Shown piece after piece: positions 28,561-37,900 of a stretch of 64,000 nucleotides of DNA. The stretch spans positions 16,577 to 80,576 of the forward strand of contig PMDS01000032.1 in NCBI GenBank assembly GCA_003155655.1, given 5' to 3'. Positions within the stretch are counted from its first letter, which is position 1; every line of letters starts with the position of its first letter. Below the pieces are notes generated by a model. It was not told where the DNA came from. It saw only the letters and a program-made list of their open reading frames with translations, and ran no database searches. This DNA is from Melioribacter sp. (GTDB taxonomy: Bacteria; Bacteroidota; Ignavibacteria; Ignavibacteriales; Melioribacteraceae). Position numbers and translations under genes: made by a program.

Positions 28561-28777
28561 AAAAGATACGGCACTAAAAGCCAGCGTGATATTTTGCGCT
28601 GAATGCGGTGATGACCTTGAAAAGGTTGGCGTTACAAACGGCAAACTTGACGTTGCAAAGATAAAGGAAAGACATAAGAATTGCAGAGACAAAGGAAAGT
28701 TCAAGGGTGATAAATGCGCAATGCTGTTCATTGCAGATGATAATGATATCAGTTTACCCGTTGATGAAGACGAGTAA
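28535..28777 (+). CDS. Small Cys-rich protein, possible zinc ribbon
   Basis: An 80-aa soluble protein with FCAEC near position 20 and two further Cys (HKNC, DKC) around 50 and 61, a plausible four-Cys metal site. The N-terminus is very basic (KKKKYIHKK) and the C-terminus acidic. Its start overlaps the preceding gene and its end overlaps the convergent BtuF-like gene by 29 bases. Function unknown. Confidence 0.5.
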   Translation: MKKKKYIHKKDTALKASVIFCAECGDDLEKVGVTNGKLDVAKIKERHKNCRDKGKFKGDKCAMLFIADDNDISLPVDEDE

Positions 28778-29648
28778 ATAAATCGTTCACAGCTTCTGCA
28801 AAACGCGGTCCAGGCCTCATATACAAATCACGATCAACAAAAATTACATTATTATTTTTAATAGCTTTTAAACGCGCCCATTCCGGGTATGCATTTTTTA
28901 TTATTGAAATGTTATCATCACCGCCGGTAGGGTAAATAATATAATCCGGATTGCGTTTCAAAATATCCTCCCGCGAAAACATAGGATAATTTGCAGGAGA
29001 ATCTTCGGCAATATTTTTAAGTCCGCATATTTGCAAGTACTGGTTGATAAAAGTGTTTTTACCTGCAAGCATCAAGGGCTTTAATTCAATTACAAACATA
29101 GCAGGCGCCTGCTGAATGTTTTTTGACTCTGCTGTGACTTTTGTAATAACCGAATCCCACATTTTTATTTTATTGTTAGTAGCCTCTGTAATATCAAAAA
29201 TTTTTCCCATATCCATGTAGGATTTTTTAATCCCCTCAAAGTTGCGCGGGTTAGTGGCAAAAATTTTTAATCCAAGCTCACGGAATTTATCATAAGTTTG
29301 TTTTGTATTACCTTCAACAGTTATTAATATAAGGTCGGGTTTAAGGGTTAGTATCTTTTCAAAATCAAAAGTAAGCATATCACCAATCTTTTCAATTTTA
29401 CGGGCGGCAGCGGGGTAATTGCAGTAAAGAGTGTTGCCCACCAGGTATTTTTCAAGTGCAAGATCATAAATCATTTCAGTAAGGTTAGGTGCAAGTGTTA
29501 TAATCCGCCGGGGTATTTTGTCGAAGTTAATTTCATTTCCGAGATCATCTTTAATAGAAAATATATGCTGCTCAGGTTTTTTCGTATCTGCGCATGAAGT
29601 TAAAATCAGAAGCGTGAAAATCAGAGCCCAAAATTTTTTTGCCATCAA
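28749..29648 (-). CDS. BtuF/FepB-like substrate-binding lipoprotein
   Basis: A 299-aa periplasmic binding protein with a lipoprotein signal (LILTSCAD lipobox, Cys near 19) and a helical-backbone metal-receptor fold: RRIITLAPNLTEMIYDLALE, GDMLTFDFEKILTLKPDLIL, and the C-terminal MRPGPRFAEAVNDLF. The pattern fits vitamin B12 or siderophore capture. No ABC permease or ATPase gene is adjacent, and no cobalamin riboswitch was seen upstream, so the ligand is uncertain. Confidence 0.8.
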   Translation of the reverse strand: MMAKKFWALIFTLLILTSCADTKKPEQHIFSIKDDLGNEINFDKIPRRIITLAPNLTEMIYDLALEKYLVGNTLYCNYPAAARKIEKIGDMLTFDFEKILTLKPDLILITVEGNTKQTYDKFRELGLKIFATNPRNFEGIKKSYMDMGKIFDITEATNNKIKMWDSVITKVTAESKNIQQAPAMFVIELKPLMLAGKNTFINQYLQICGLKNIAEDSPANYPMFSREDILKRNPDYIIYPTGGDDNISIIKNAYPEWARLKAIKNNNVIFVDRDLYMRPGPRFAEAVNDLFTRLHQRVN

Positions 29649-29968
29649 TATTAAATCTTTAAAAATTTGCCGCGGAATAATACAAAAATTTGATTGAAGG
29701 AAATTAGAAAAAAAACGGGAAAGCAGGATTTGAATGTCTATTTAGCCAATGCGAAAAGTAGTTGATAATTAATGAACTTATAAATATGTTCAAACGCAAA
29801 TTACAATAAACTGTTGTAACTGAAGAATTTGAAAGGAATAATACGCTATTGAAATTCCTGCAGAGTTATGGTTCAATTCTAATCTCAAAAACAAACCGGA
29901 AATTATATTAAAGGAATTATAAAAAACTTAATTAATATTAATAGAAATCAAAATAATTGTGAGGAAAG
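29649..29968. other. Divergent intergenic region, 320 bp
   Basis: A+T-rich spacer between the divergent BtuF-like and permease genes, so it must contain both promoters. No RNA motif, long ORF or strong palindrome was found. A GAGGAAAG ribosome site precedes the permease ATG. Confidence 0.5.
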
Positions 29969-31516
29969 ATGATTAGTCAACTATGGCAGCGCAAACCTGT
30001 TGAGCATTTTGAAATTGAAATGAAAGAGAGCAAACTAAAACGCGTACTTGATAAAGTAGGGCTAACTTCTCTAGGTGTAGGCGCAATAATAGGCGCCGGA
30101 ATTTTTGTAATGACGGGTGTGGGAGCAAAAGAATATGCCGGTCCGGCGTTAGCTCTTTCATTTGTTGTTGCGGGAATAGGCTGCGCCTTTGCAGCATTGT
30201 GTTATGCAGAATTTGCTTCTTTTCTACCCGTTGAAGGTTCCGCTTACGCATATGCTTACGCAACAATTGGAGAATTATTTGCATGGATCATAGGATGGGA
30301 TTTAATACTAGAATATGGCATGGCTTCATCTGCAGTAGCAGTAGGATGGTCGGGTTATTTGAATAAATTTTTACACCTGTTTAATGCAAAACTGCCTATC
30401 TGGTTAACCAATGACCCATTTACCGCAAAAGAATTGTTAGCAGATGCAACACAAAAGGGAACACTTAGCCAGCTTTCATCACAATATTCCTCAATGAATT
30501 TTCCTACACTTTTTGGACTTCATTTTTCATGTAATCTTCCCGCATTTCTAATTATCTGGATACTCACTGCAATTTTGGTACGGGGAATAAAGCAGGCATC
30601 GAATACAAACAATGTGATGGTTGCAATCAAAGTTAGTGTTGTACTTTTTATAATTATTTTGGGATCCCAGTACATAAATACCGCAAACTGGACACCTTTT
30701 ATACCTGAAAGGGGAACATACAGAGATGCACTTGGCAGTTCTCATCAAGCATATGGCTGGCTGGGAATTGTTGCGGGTGCTGCATACATATTTTTTGCTT
30801 ACATAGGGTTTGATACCGTTTCAACTCACGCGGGAGAGGCAAAGAATCCGCAGAAGGATGTACCGTTTGGAATAATAACATCTCTAATTGTCTGCACTAT
30901 TCTTTACATACTTGTAGCGCTTGTATTAACAGGAATGATCCCTTATGCATCTATTGATATTAGCGCGCCAATTGCCGCAGCATTCGGCGCTATGGGGCTG
31001 AATTATGCTGTTTTTATCATTTCCCTGGCAGCAATTGCGGGGCTCACTTCCGTAACAATAGTGATGCTTCTTGGGCAGTCGCGAATATTTTATGCAATAT
31101 CGAAAGACGGTCTGCTGCCTAAAAAAACATTTGGAGAAGTGCATCCAAAATTCAGGACGCCGTGGAAATCAAATTTACTAATAGGCGCAGTTGTTTCCGT
31201 TATAGCTGCTTTTACACCAATTGATTCGATTTCCAAATTGGTAAATATTGGTACGCTGCTTGCGTTCGTTATAGTATGTATTGCTGTGTGGGTAATGCGT
31301 AAAAAAGAACCAAACCGTCCGCGTCCGTTTAGAACACCTGCAATTTGGTTTGTTGCGCCAATGGGAATAATTTTTAATTTTGGTATGATGCTTACATTGG
31401 AATGGCAGAACTGGGCACGGCTAATAGTCTGGCTGATAATTGGTCTTGTAATCTATTTTACGTATGGAAAAAAGCACAGCGTTATGGCACAGCGCCTGTT
31501 AGAAGCAGAAAAATAA
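29969..31516 (+). CDS. APC-superfamily amino acid permease
   Basis: A 515-aa inner-membrane transporter with about twelve to fourteen hydrophobic segments. The first helix has GVGAIIGAGIFVMTGVGA, the substrate-binding helix 1 signature of APC permeases, and helix 6 has YIFFAYIGFDTVSTHAGEAK. The C-terminal part (RTPAIWFVAPMGIIFNFGMM) fits the cationic amino acid transporter-like subgroup. GAGGAAAG lies just upstream of the start and a strong terminator follows. Confidence 0.88.
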   Translation: MISQLWQRKPVEHFEIEMKESKLKRVLDKVGLTSLGVGAIIGAGIFVMTGVGAKEYAGPALALSFVVAGIGCAFAALCYAEFASFLPVEGSAYAYAYATIGELFAWIIGWDLILEYGMASSAVAVGWSGYLNKFLHLFNAKLPIWLTNDPFTAKELLADATQKGTLSQLSSQYSSMNFPTLFGLHFSCNLPAFLIIWILTAILVRGIKQASNTNNVMVAIKVSVVLFIIILGSQYINTANWTPFIPERGTYRDALGSSHQAYGWLGIVAGAAYIFFAYIGFDTVSTHAGEAKNPQKDVPFGIITSLIVCTILYILVALVLTGMIPYASIDISAPIAAAFGAMGLNYAVFIISLAAIAGLTSVTIVMLLGQSRIFYAISKDGLLPKKTFGEVHPKFRTPWKSNLLIGAVVSVIAAFTPIDSISKLVNIGTLLAFVIVCIAVWVMRKKEPNRPRPFRTPAIWFVAPMGIIFNFGMMLTLEWQNWARLIVWLIIGLVIYFTYGKKHSVMAQRLLEAEK

Positions 31517-31538
31517 TTTTTTCTTGAACTCACCCTAG

Positions 31539-31572
31539 CCCCTCTCTTTGAATAAAAGAGAGGGGTTTTTTT
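31539..31572 (+). terminator. Strong Rho-independent terminator
   Basis: Perfect 11-bp stem CCCCTCTCTTT/AAAGAGAGGGG with a 5-nt loop followed by seven T residues, 22 bases after the permease stop. Confidence 0.9.
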
Positions 31573-31587
31573 GTTTTTAAAGGGAAT

Positions 31588-31609
31588 TCTTAATCAGCAA
31601 GTCGGGAGA
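31588..31609 (+). other. tRNA-Lys-like fragment
   Basis: 22 bases (TTCTTAATCAGCAAGTCGGG and two more) match 19 of 22 positions of the anticodon/variable part of the tRNA-Lys gene 148 bases downstream. It lacks the rest of a tRNA. Confidence 0.35.
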
Positions 31610-31704
31610 AGTGCCGAGGCTACAGAAAATGTAAGAAATTGATCACAATTCAGAAATTTTTCAAACTGTTTTGCTGGCAGACGAAATTTATTTATTTTTA
31701 CCAC

Positions 31705-31777
31705 GCATCCTTAGCTCAGCTGGTAGAGCATCTGACTCTTAATCAGCAGGTCGGGGGTTCGAATCCCCCAGGGTGCA
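31705..31777 (+). tRNA. tRNA-Lys (anticodon CTT)
   Basis: A complete cloverleaf: acceptor GCATCCT pairing with AGGGTGC (one T-G wobble), D arm GCTC/GAGC, anticodon loop CTCTTAA giving CTT, T arm GGGGG TTCGAAT CCCCC, discriminator A. CCA is not encoded. It is flanked by two terminator hairpins of similar sequence. Confidence 0.95.
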
Positions 31778-31791
31778 CGAAATCACTCTTG

Positions 31792-31827
31792 CCCCTTTCC
31801 TTGAAAAAAGGAGAGGGGTTTTTGTTT
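31792..31827 (+). terminator. Terminator after tRNA-Lys
   Basis: Stem CCCCTTTCCTT/AAGGAGAGGGG (one wobble pair) with a 5-nt loop, followed by a T run. Confidence 0.85.
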
Positions 31828-32058
31828 TAAAACTCATCACTGAGAGAACCAAGTTCGCATATTTCGATAGACCAATTTATCAGGCATATCGGGTAATCCC
31901 CTAGGATGCCACCTGGCAGAGGTGGACTTGAAACCCTGAAAATCGCAAGAATTCGGTGATTATTAAAAACACCAAATGTTTTTTAAATTTCAAATATTCT
32001 ATTTTAATTCAATTATTCTGTTATTTTATCGAAAATAAAATGATAAGTAAAAAGAAAA

Positions 32059-34110
32059 ATGGAAAAGTTTTTTAAATCCACGAGTAATTTTGGGTTAATC
32101 TTAATAATTATCTTAACTGTCCGGCTACCGGCGCAGACCAATATAGATACATTAAAGCAGCTCCTTTCAGTACAAAAAGGCAGCGAGCGGTTATACACAT
32201 TGCTATCCCTCAGTCAACGGAATCTTTATGTCGATTCAAAGCAATCCAAATTTTATGCAGAAGAAGCCATAACACTTGCCGGGCAATTAGGCGATGAAAG
32301 CAAAAGAGCCGACGCATATTACTTTTTAGGTTTTAGCAAATACAGACTTGGTAATTATAAAGAAGCATTGGATGAACTATATAAATCTGTGAATGGTTAT
32401 GCTAAACTTAAGAATTATTACTCGGTGTCGCTGGTTAAAAATCTTATTGCTATAATTAATTTTTACATAGGCAGATACGAGATATCAACCAAGCTTTACT
32501 CTCAGAATTTGTTTTATTACAAATCAAATAACATGATGAGAGATTATTCCAAAATGCTTACTAATCTTGCCACAGTATACTCCAGGAAAGGTGATTATGA
32601 TAAAGCTCTTGAAAATCTTCTTGAAGCAGAATCAATTGCCAAACAAACTTCTAAAAATGATGATGTTTCACTTTATGTTAAAGGAAATATTAGCTGCAAT
32701 ATAGGTGAAGCGTATTTTGGTAAAAAAGAATATGAACTTGCGCTCAAAAATTACTTAATTGCGCTTGACTGCCTGGAAAAGATCAAACTTTTAGATGGTG
32801 TTGCTAATACACAGATGGATATCGGCACAGTATATCTCGAAATGAAAAATTTTACACAGTGCATGAACTATTATAAACTTGCCCTTAATAATTACAAGCA
32901 AATAAACTATACTAAAGGTATAATGGATGTCAACGAAAGCATCATCAATTATTATAAAAAAGTTAAGCAGCCTGAAAAAGCGCTTGAAGAAACACACAGT
33001 CTTGAATTAATGAGTATTGACGCCAAGGATACGGTTATGCTTGCAAAGTGCTATAATCATTATGCCGATCTATACGAAGCCAAAAACGACCACGCTACAT
33101 CATCGAAGTATTTTAAAAAATATTTTATTCTGAAAAGCATTATTGAACGGGAAGAAAACAAACAAAATATGATTGGGCTGCAAGTGCTTACAGATGCCGA
33201 AGAAAAAGATATGGAAAATATGACCCTGAAGCAGCAGAATGATTTGCAGAAAGAAAGATTAGATAGGATAATGTTAATATATTTTGCAATTATTGCAGGC
33301 CTGATTCTTCTTTCGGCTTTTTTTATCATACTTTACAAAAAAGAAAAAAATATAAGAAAATATGCAGCGCTTCTTGAAAAGAAAAACGAAGAAATAAAGA
33401 TTCAGAATAATAAGCTTGAAGATATAATTCTTGCAAAGGATAAATTCTTCTCAATTCTGGCTCATAATCTAAAAAATCCCTTCTGGGGAATACTTGGTTT
33501 AAATAAATTGCTCGAAGAAAACTATTATGATTTTTCGGATGCCAAAAAAAAGGAAATAATAACCCGTATAAACAGTTCTGTTGAAAATGTATACAAATTA
33601 TTTGAAGATTTATTAAGCTGGGCAAAGACGCAGCAATCAACAATTAAACCGGTTAAGGAAAAATTGAATGCCGCCGAGCTTTTTTATAATTCTATTAAAC
33701 CTTTCGAAATACGCGCAAAAGAAAAAAATGTTACTATAACCGTAAAAGCAGATAACAATATTTCCTTCTCTGCAGATAAGTTCATGCTTGAAACCATCAT
33801 TGGAAATTTTGTTGACAATGCAATTAAATTTTCCAAAGAAAACAGTAATGTTATACTTAGGGCATTCTATGATGAAAATGAAGTAAGCCTTTCAATAGAA
33901 GATGCGGGTATTGGAATACCATCTGAAAAAATTGAAAAATTATTTAAGATTGATGAAAACATTTCTTCCAAAGGCACACTGCAGGAGGAAGGAACAGGTT
34001 TGGGGCTTATTATCAGTAAAGAGTTTGTAAAACTTAATAACGGCGAAGTAATTGTTGAAAGTGTTCTAAACGAAGGCACAAAATTTACAATCCGGCTTCC
34101 TATTGAATAA
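32059..34110 (+). CDS. TPR-containing membrane sensor histidine kinase
   Basis: A 683-aa sensor. An N-terminal signal segment (about 12-29) is followed by periplasmic tetratricopeptide repeats over about 50-370 (for example KGDYDKALENLLEAESIAKQ), a transmembrane helix at about 405-425 (LIYFAIIAGLILLSAFFII region), a coiled coil, then a HisKA domain with intact FFSILAHNLKNPF and a HATPase domain (NFVDNAIKFSKEN, DAGIGIP, GTGLGLI). No response regulator gene is adjacent, so it is an orphan. The layout is common in the FCB group. Confidence 0.88.
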   Translation: MEKFFKSTSNFGLILIIILTVRLPAQTNIDTLKQLLSVQKGSERLYTLLSLSQRNLYVDSKQSKFYAEEAITLAGQLGDESKRADAYYFLGFSKYRLGNYKEALDELYKSVNGYAKLKNYYSVSLVKNLIAIINFYIGRYEISTKLYSQNLFYYKSNNMMRDYSKMLTNLATVYSRKGDYDKALENLLEAESIAKQTSKNDDVSLYVKGNISCNIGEAYFGKKEYELALKNYLIALDCLEKIKLLDGVANTQMDIGTVYLEMKNFTQCMNYYKLALNNYKQINYTKGIMDVNESIINYYKKVKQPEKALEETHSLELMSIDAKDTVMLAKCYNHYADLYEAKNDHATSSKYFKKYFILKSIIEREENKQNMIGLQVLTDAEEKDMENMTLKQQNDLQKERLDRIMLIYFAIIAGLILLSAFFIILYKKEKNIRKYAALLEKKNEEIKIQNNKLEDIILAKDKFFSILAHNLKNPFWGILGLNKLLEENYYDFSDAKKKEIITRINSSVENVYKLFEDLLSWAKTQQSTIKPVKEKLNAAELFYNSIKPFEIRAKEKNVTITVKADNNISFSADKFMLETIIGNFVDNAIKFSKENSNVILRAFYDENEVSLSIEDAGIGIPSEKIEKLFKIDENISSKGTLQEEGTGLGLIISKEFVKLNNGEVIVESVLNEGTKFTIRLPIE

Positions 34111-34249
34111 TTCTTTTATACTTTTCCAAAATTTCTGAACAACTGCTGGTAAAGCTGCAATTTTATCTTGAGTTTTCTACATGATTGAAATTGAAAATAA
34201 ACTAACTTTCCGTTGGTGAATGGAGCTCGGGTAAACCACGCCAACGATA

Positions 34250-34265
34250 TCCGTTAGCTAACGGA
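34250..34265. repeat. 16-bp palindrome TCCGTTAGCTAACGGA
   Basis: A perfect palindrome, also present at 47746-47761 inside a Memo-family gene. Confidence 0.8.
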
Positions 34266-34291
34266 AACGGAGGCAGGTAAGGTAATGTGTT

Positions 34292-34315
34292 CTGCCAAGG
34301 ATTGGTCCTTGGCAG
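34292..34315. repeat. Perfect hairpin CTGCCAAGGA
   Basis: CTGCCAAGGA pairs perfectly with TCCTTGGCAG around a 4-nt TTGG loop. There is no T-run, so it is unlikely to be a terminator. Confidence 0.7.
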
Positions 34316-34380
34316 CCTAGAAATCTTCGGCGGATGAATTCCAGAATCCAGCCCCGCAAATTTTTTTTAATGGTTCTTCA

Positions 34381-34403
34381 ACTTTTCTTGGCGCAAGAAA
34401 AGT
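34381..34403. repeat. Inverted repeat ACTTTTCTTG
   Basis: ACTTTTCTTG and CAAGAAAAGT are separated by GCG. It looks like one end or arm of a short repeat element. Confidence 0.65.
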
Positions 34404-34732
34404 AGCAAAAGAACATGCACTGAAAAATAATTGCTAAATCTTCACTTCGTTTCGGGAAGAAAAATAAACTCGCCCCGCCCTTGATAATATTATTTTGAAT
34501 GCGGGGCTCAGACATATTTTTCTTCTTATCCTCCACTCCGTTCAGATTTTTAACGCAATTCTTTTTAGGTGCCCCGCAAAAAACGCGGGTAAACTCCAGG
34601 ATTTGGATTATTCTGAAAAGCAATGGTGCCTGGCAACTGGGCGAATCGGAAACCAGTTTCGTATTTTTTATGATTGCTTGTAGTAAAGGAATTGATTAGA
34701 TTTTTATAAATTTAATTCAAAATTCGAAAATA

Positions 34733-34840
34733 ATAGTGAAAGGAAAAAAGTCTTTTCCAACGACAATTCTATTCAAAATCGGGTCAGTTTAAAGCAGGAA
34801 TTTCTTTTTCCTTTCTTAGCGAAAAATTATCACAAATAAA
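34733..34840 (+). pseudogene. Decayed copy of a Tat-signal gene start resembling amrS
   Basis: The DNA from GTGAAAGGAAAAAAGTCTTT onward aligns by eye with the first ~100 bases of the radical SAM gene at 39157 (GTGAAAGAGAAAAATCTTTC and onward), sharing CAATTC, AAAATC, GTTT and GCAGGAA in the same order with small indels. It has in-frame stops and no continuing ORF. It may be a relic of a duplication or of an insertion that placed the SIR2 gene between the copies. Short and degenerate, so tentative. Confidence 0.3.
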
Positions 34841-34953
34841 TGATGAACGTCAAATAGATTTTGTAGTTTAACAACTTAACGCAAAAAGTATTTAAGATGA
34901 ATTGGTCGAATTGAAAAAGCAAAAATGTAAATTATCTATAATCTGGAGTTGCT

Positions 34954-37900
34954 ATGAACGACAATAATTTTAATGATCAAATTTATATTGATCAAATAAC
35001 AAAAAGACTATGGTGTGGTAAAGAATATGGTCATGCGGCAGTCATGGTAGGAACTGGTTTTAGTCGTAATGCAACACCGATTTCACCGTCATCAAAACCA
35101 TTCCCGTTGTGGAACGATCTTACAAAGATAATTAAGAATGAATTATATGGCGCTATTAAAATTGACAATAACAATGCCTTACAATTAGCTGAGGAATATG
35201 TTTCTGCGTTTGGTCGTGAAAGTTTAAATAATATGCTGATCAAAAATATTCCAGATATTGAATACCAACCAACAGAAATTTTTGAATTATTGTTGACATT
35301 ACCGTGGTCTGATGTTTTTACAACAAATTATGACACTTTACTAGAAAGAGCAGCACAAAAAATATATCAAAGAAAATATAACGTTGTATTTACTCATACA
35401 GATATTCCAGTTCGGATTAAACCTAGAATTATTAAGTTGCATGGAAGCTTTCCATCTCATTTCCCTTTAATTTTAACGGAAGAAGATTATAGAACATATC
35501 CAAAGAAAATGGCTCCCTTCGTTAATTTAGTCCAACAGTCATTGATGGAAAACATTTTTTGTTTAATTGGTTTTTCAGGTGATGATCCAAACTTTCTATA
35601 TTGGAGTGGTTGGGTACGTGATTATTTTGGTGAAAATACGCCTAAAATTTATTTATGTGGTTTACTTAATCTTAGCAATTCTAAAAGACAATATTTTTTG
35701 AATAGAAATATTATTCCAATTGATTTAACACCATTATTCCCAAAAAGTAAATTTCCTGAAATAACTATTCGACAAAAGTTTGCCATTGAATGGTTTTTAT
35801 TAAATCTTTTTTACGGTGCCCCGCCGAATCCATTACAATGGCCATACTTTAAAAAAAATGTTTTTCTAGCAATACAAAATGAAGACAAATTACCCCCTAT
35901 TCACAGACAAGAATACAAAATTGGTCAAGAAAGTTTAATACCTTCTTTAAGTCAAGATAAATTGAAAGAAGAATTGACGAATCTGTTATTTACATGGTCG
36001 TTAATCCGTAAGAGTTACCCAAATTGGATAATTATGCCTAAAGAATTACGATATCAAATATGGCAGATTACGGAACAATGGATTGAACTTATTATTGAAA
36101 ATTTATCAATGTTGGATCAACCAAACGATCTGTTAATAATATATGAACTTCTCTGGCGCTTGGATAAAGTATTTTTTCCATTAGTTGATACTTGGGTTGA
36201 ACGGATTGAAAAAGTATTGTTAAAGTATATTCCTTTCCCTGAATTACTAGAGTCCCTTCAAATTGGTAAAATAAAAACGCAGGATGTAAAAGATATACAG
36301 CACATATGGATTGAAATTGTTTTTTCAATAATACGGACTTCTAGAGAAGATCAAAATATAAAGAAACTAAACTATTGGGTTGGTATTATAGAAAAAATAG
36401 CAAATCCTAATCCTAAATGGAGCATGAGACTGTATTACGAAAAATTAATGAATTCACTATTTCATCTAGATTATGAGCAAGTAAGAAATTATTTAAAAGG
36501 TTGGCCTCAATATATTTATGAACCTTATTGGGAAATAAAACGTGCGGCATTACTTGCAGAGATAGGAGAAATTTCAGAAGCTGAAAAAATATGTGTAATT
36601 GCTCTTACTAGAATAAGAGAAAATGTTAAAGATTTTGATAACGATTTTTATTGGGTTTCGTTAGAAAGTTGGGCAATGATTTTAACAAAGATTATTAAAC
36701 AGAGTGTCTCTCCATATCAAGATAAGTTTGTGCAAGAATTTAACGACCGTTGGGAAAAATTAAATTCTTATAAGTGTAATCCTTGGAGCGAACTTGAATT
36801 TCTTTCAGCAAATGTAAAGTTACCAATGAAGATCTCTCCAAAAGGAAAACAAATTAAAAAATCATTTGATCCAGATATTAGTACAGTAAGTTTGTCGTTT
36901 TATTCTAATCTAAACATCTTTGATTTTATAAATGAATTCTCGCTACTCAGATTATTTGAAGATGCTGCCATACCGTTTAGGTGTGGATATATAGTAATAA
37001 ATAATGAAGAAATTAAAGAAGCAGCTATTAAAATTTATCCATTTTCTCCATTTACAACAATTATTAGTTTAATAAGGATTCAAAACAAAGAAGGTATTGA
37101 AAAAATATTTACAAGAGTTTCTATAGCACAAACATCTCAAGAAGATATCGATAGAGTATGGAGCATATTTTATTCAAACTTAGAAAAACAACTAAAACAC
37201 TATTCTGGGATTTATAAAAGTGACGATAAAGGGCATGAACAAAATTTTGTTAAAAATTCAATATCAGTTTCATGCGAGATACTTTCAAGAATATCTTTCA
37301 GATTAGGGTTAGAAGAGCGTTCGAAATTATTAAAAGTAACTATATATTTATATAATACTTACCCGGATGATTTTTATGAACAAATAAATTATTTATTTAT
37401 GAGATTATTGTATGCTGTTCAACAAGACGATTTACCTTCTATTATTGCTTCTCTTATTCAATTACCTATTCCAACAGTAAATGCATTTTTTATTGATATG
37501 CTGGGAGTAATAAGAGATCCCTTCGGATACATTGAAATAAAAAATATGCACACGATTCCATCCATAATTGGAATTTCTGAAAAAATTAACGAGCTAATTA
37601 ACATTGCAAAAAATAATTTACATATTGCTCGAGAAAGAGCTATAACAAGAATTGCTAAGCTTTATAATTTACATTTATTGGATAATAATCAAATTCAAGA
37701 GTTTGGTGAAGCTCTTTGGAAATCTGTCGATAGTGAGAATGGATTACCAATCGATACACCATTTTACTTCTTTGCATTTATTAACCTTCCTAGCCCAGAA
37801 GAGATTGATCCCAAATTAAAAATAAAAGAATATTTACTTAAAAATAATTTTGAACCATTGTTTAATATCTCCCCAGCAAAAGATGGGAAAATATCAAAAT

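Larger units (their letters stand above)
34111..34732. other. Hairpin-rich intergenic region
   Basis: About 620 bases with several perfect inverted repeats and no convincing gene: TCCGTTAGCTAACGGA at 34250-34265, a 10-bp stem with TTGG loop at 34292-34315, ACTTTTCTTG/CAAGAAAAGT at 34381-34403, and GCCCCGC/GCGGGGC at 34472-34478 and 34501-34507. The density suggests a mosaic of short mobile or REP-like repeats. Small ORFs here look spurious. Confidence 0.6.

Noticed and set aside
29649..29968. Cobalamin riboswitch for the BtuF-like gene
   Set aside because: No B12-box-like sequence or matching helices were seen in the upstream region.
31639..31830. 63-aa ORF across the tRNA-Lys gene
   Set aside because: It contains the translated tRNA (LAQLVEHLTLNQQVGGSNPP), a familiar annotation artefact.
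34378..34699. Three small ORFs in the gap before the large SIR2 gene
   Set aside because: They overlap each other on both strands, cross the hairpins and show no protein-like pattern.
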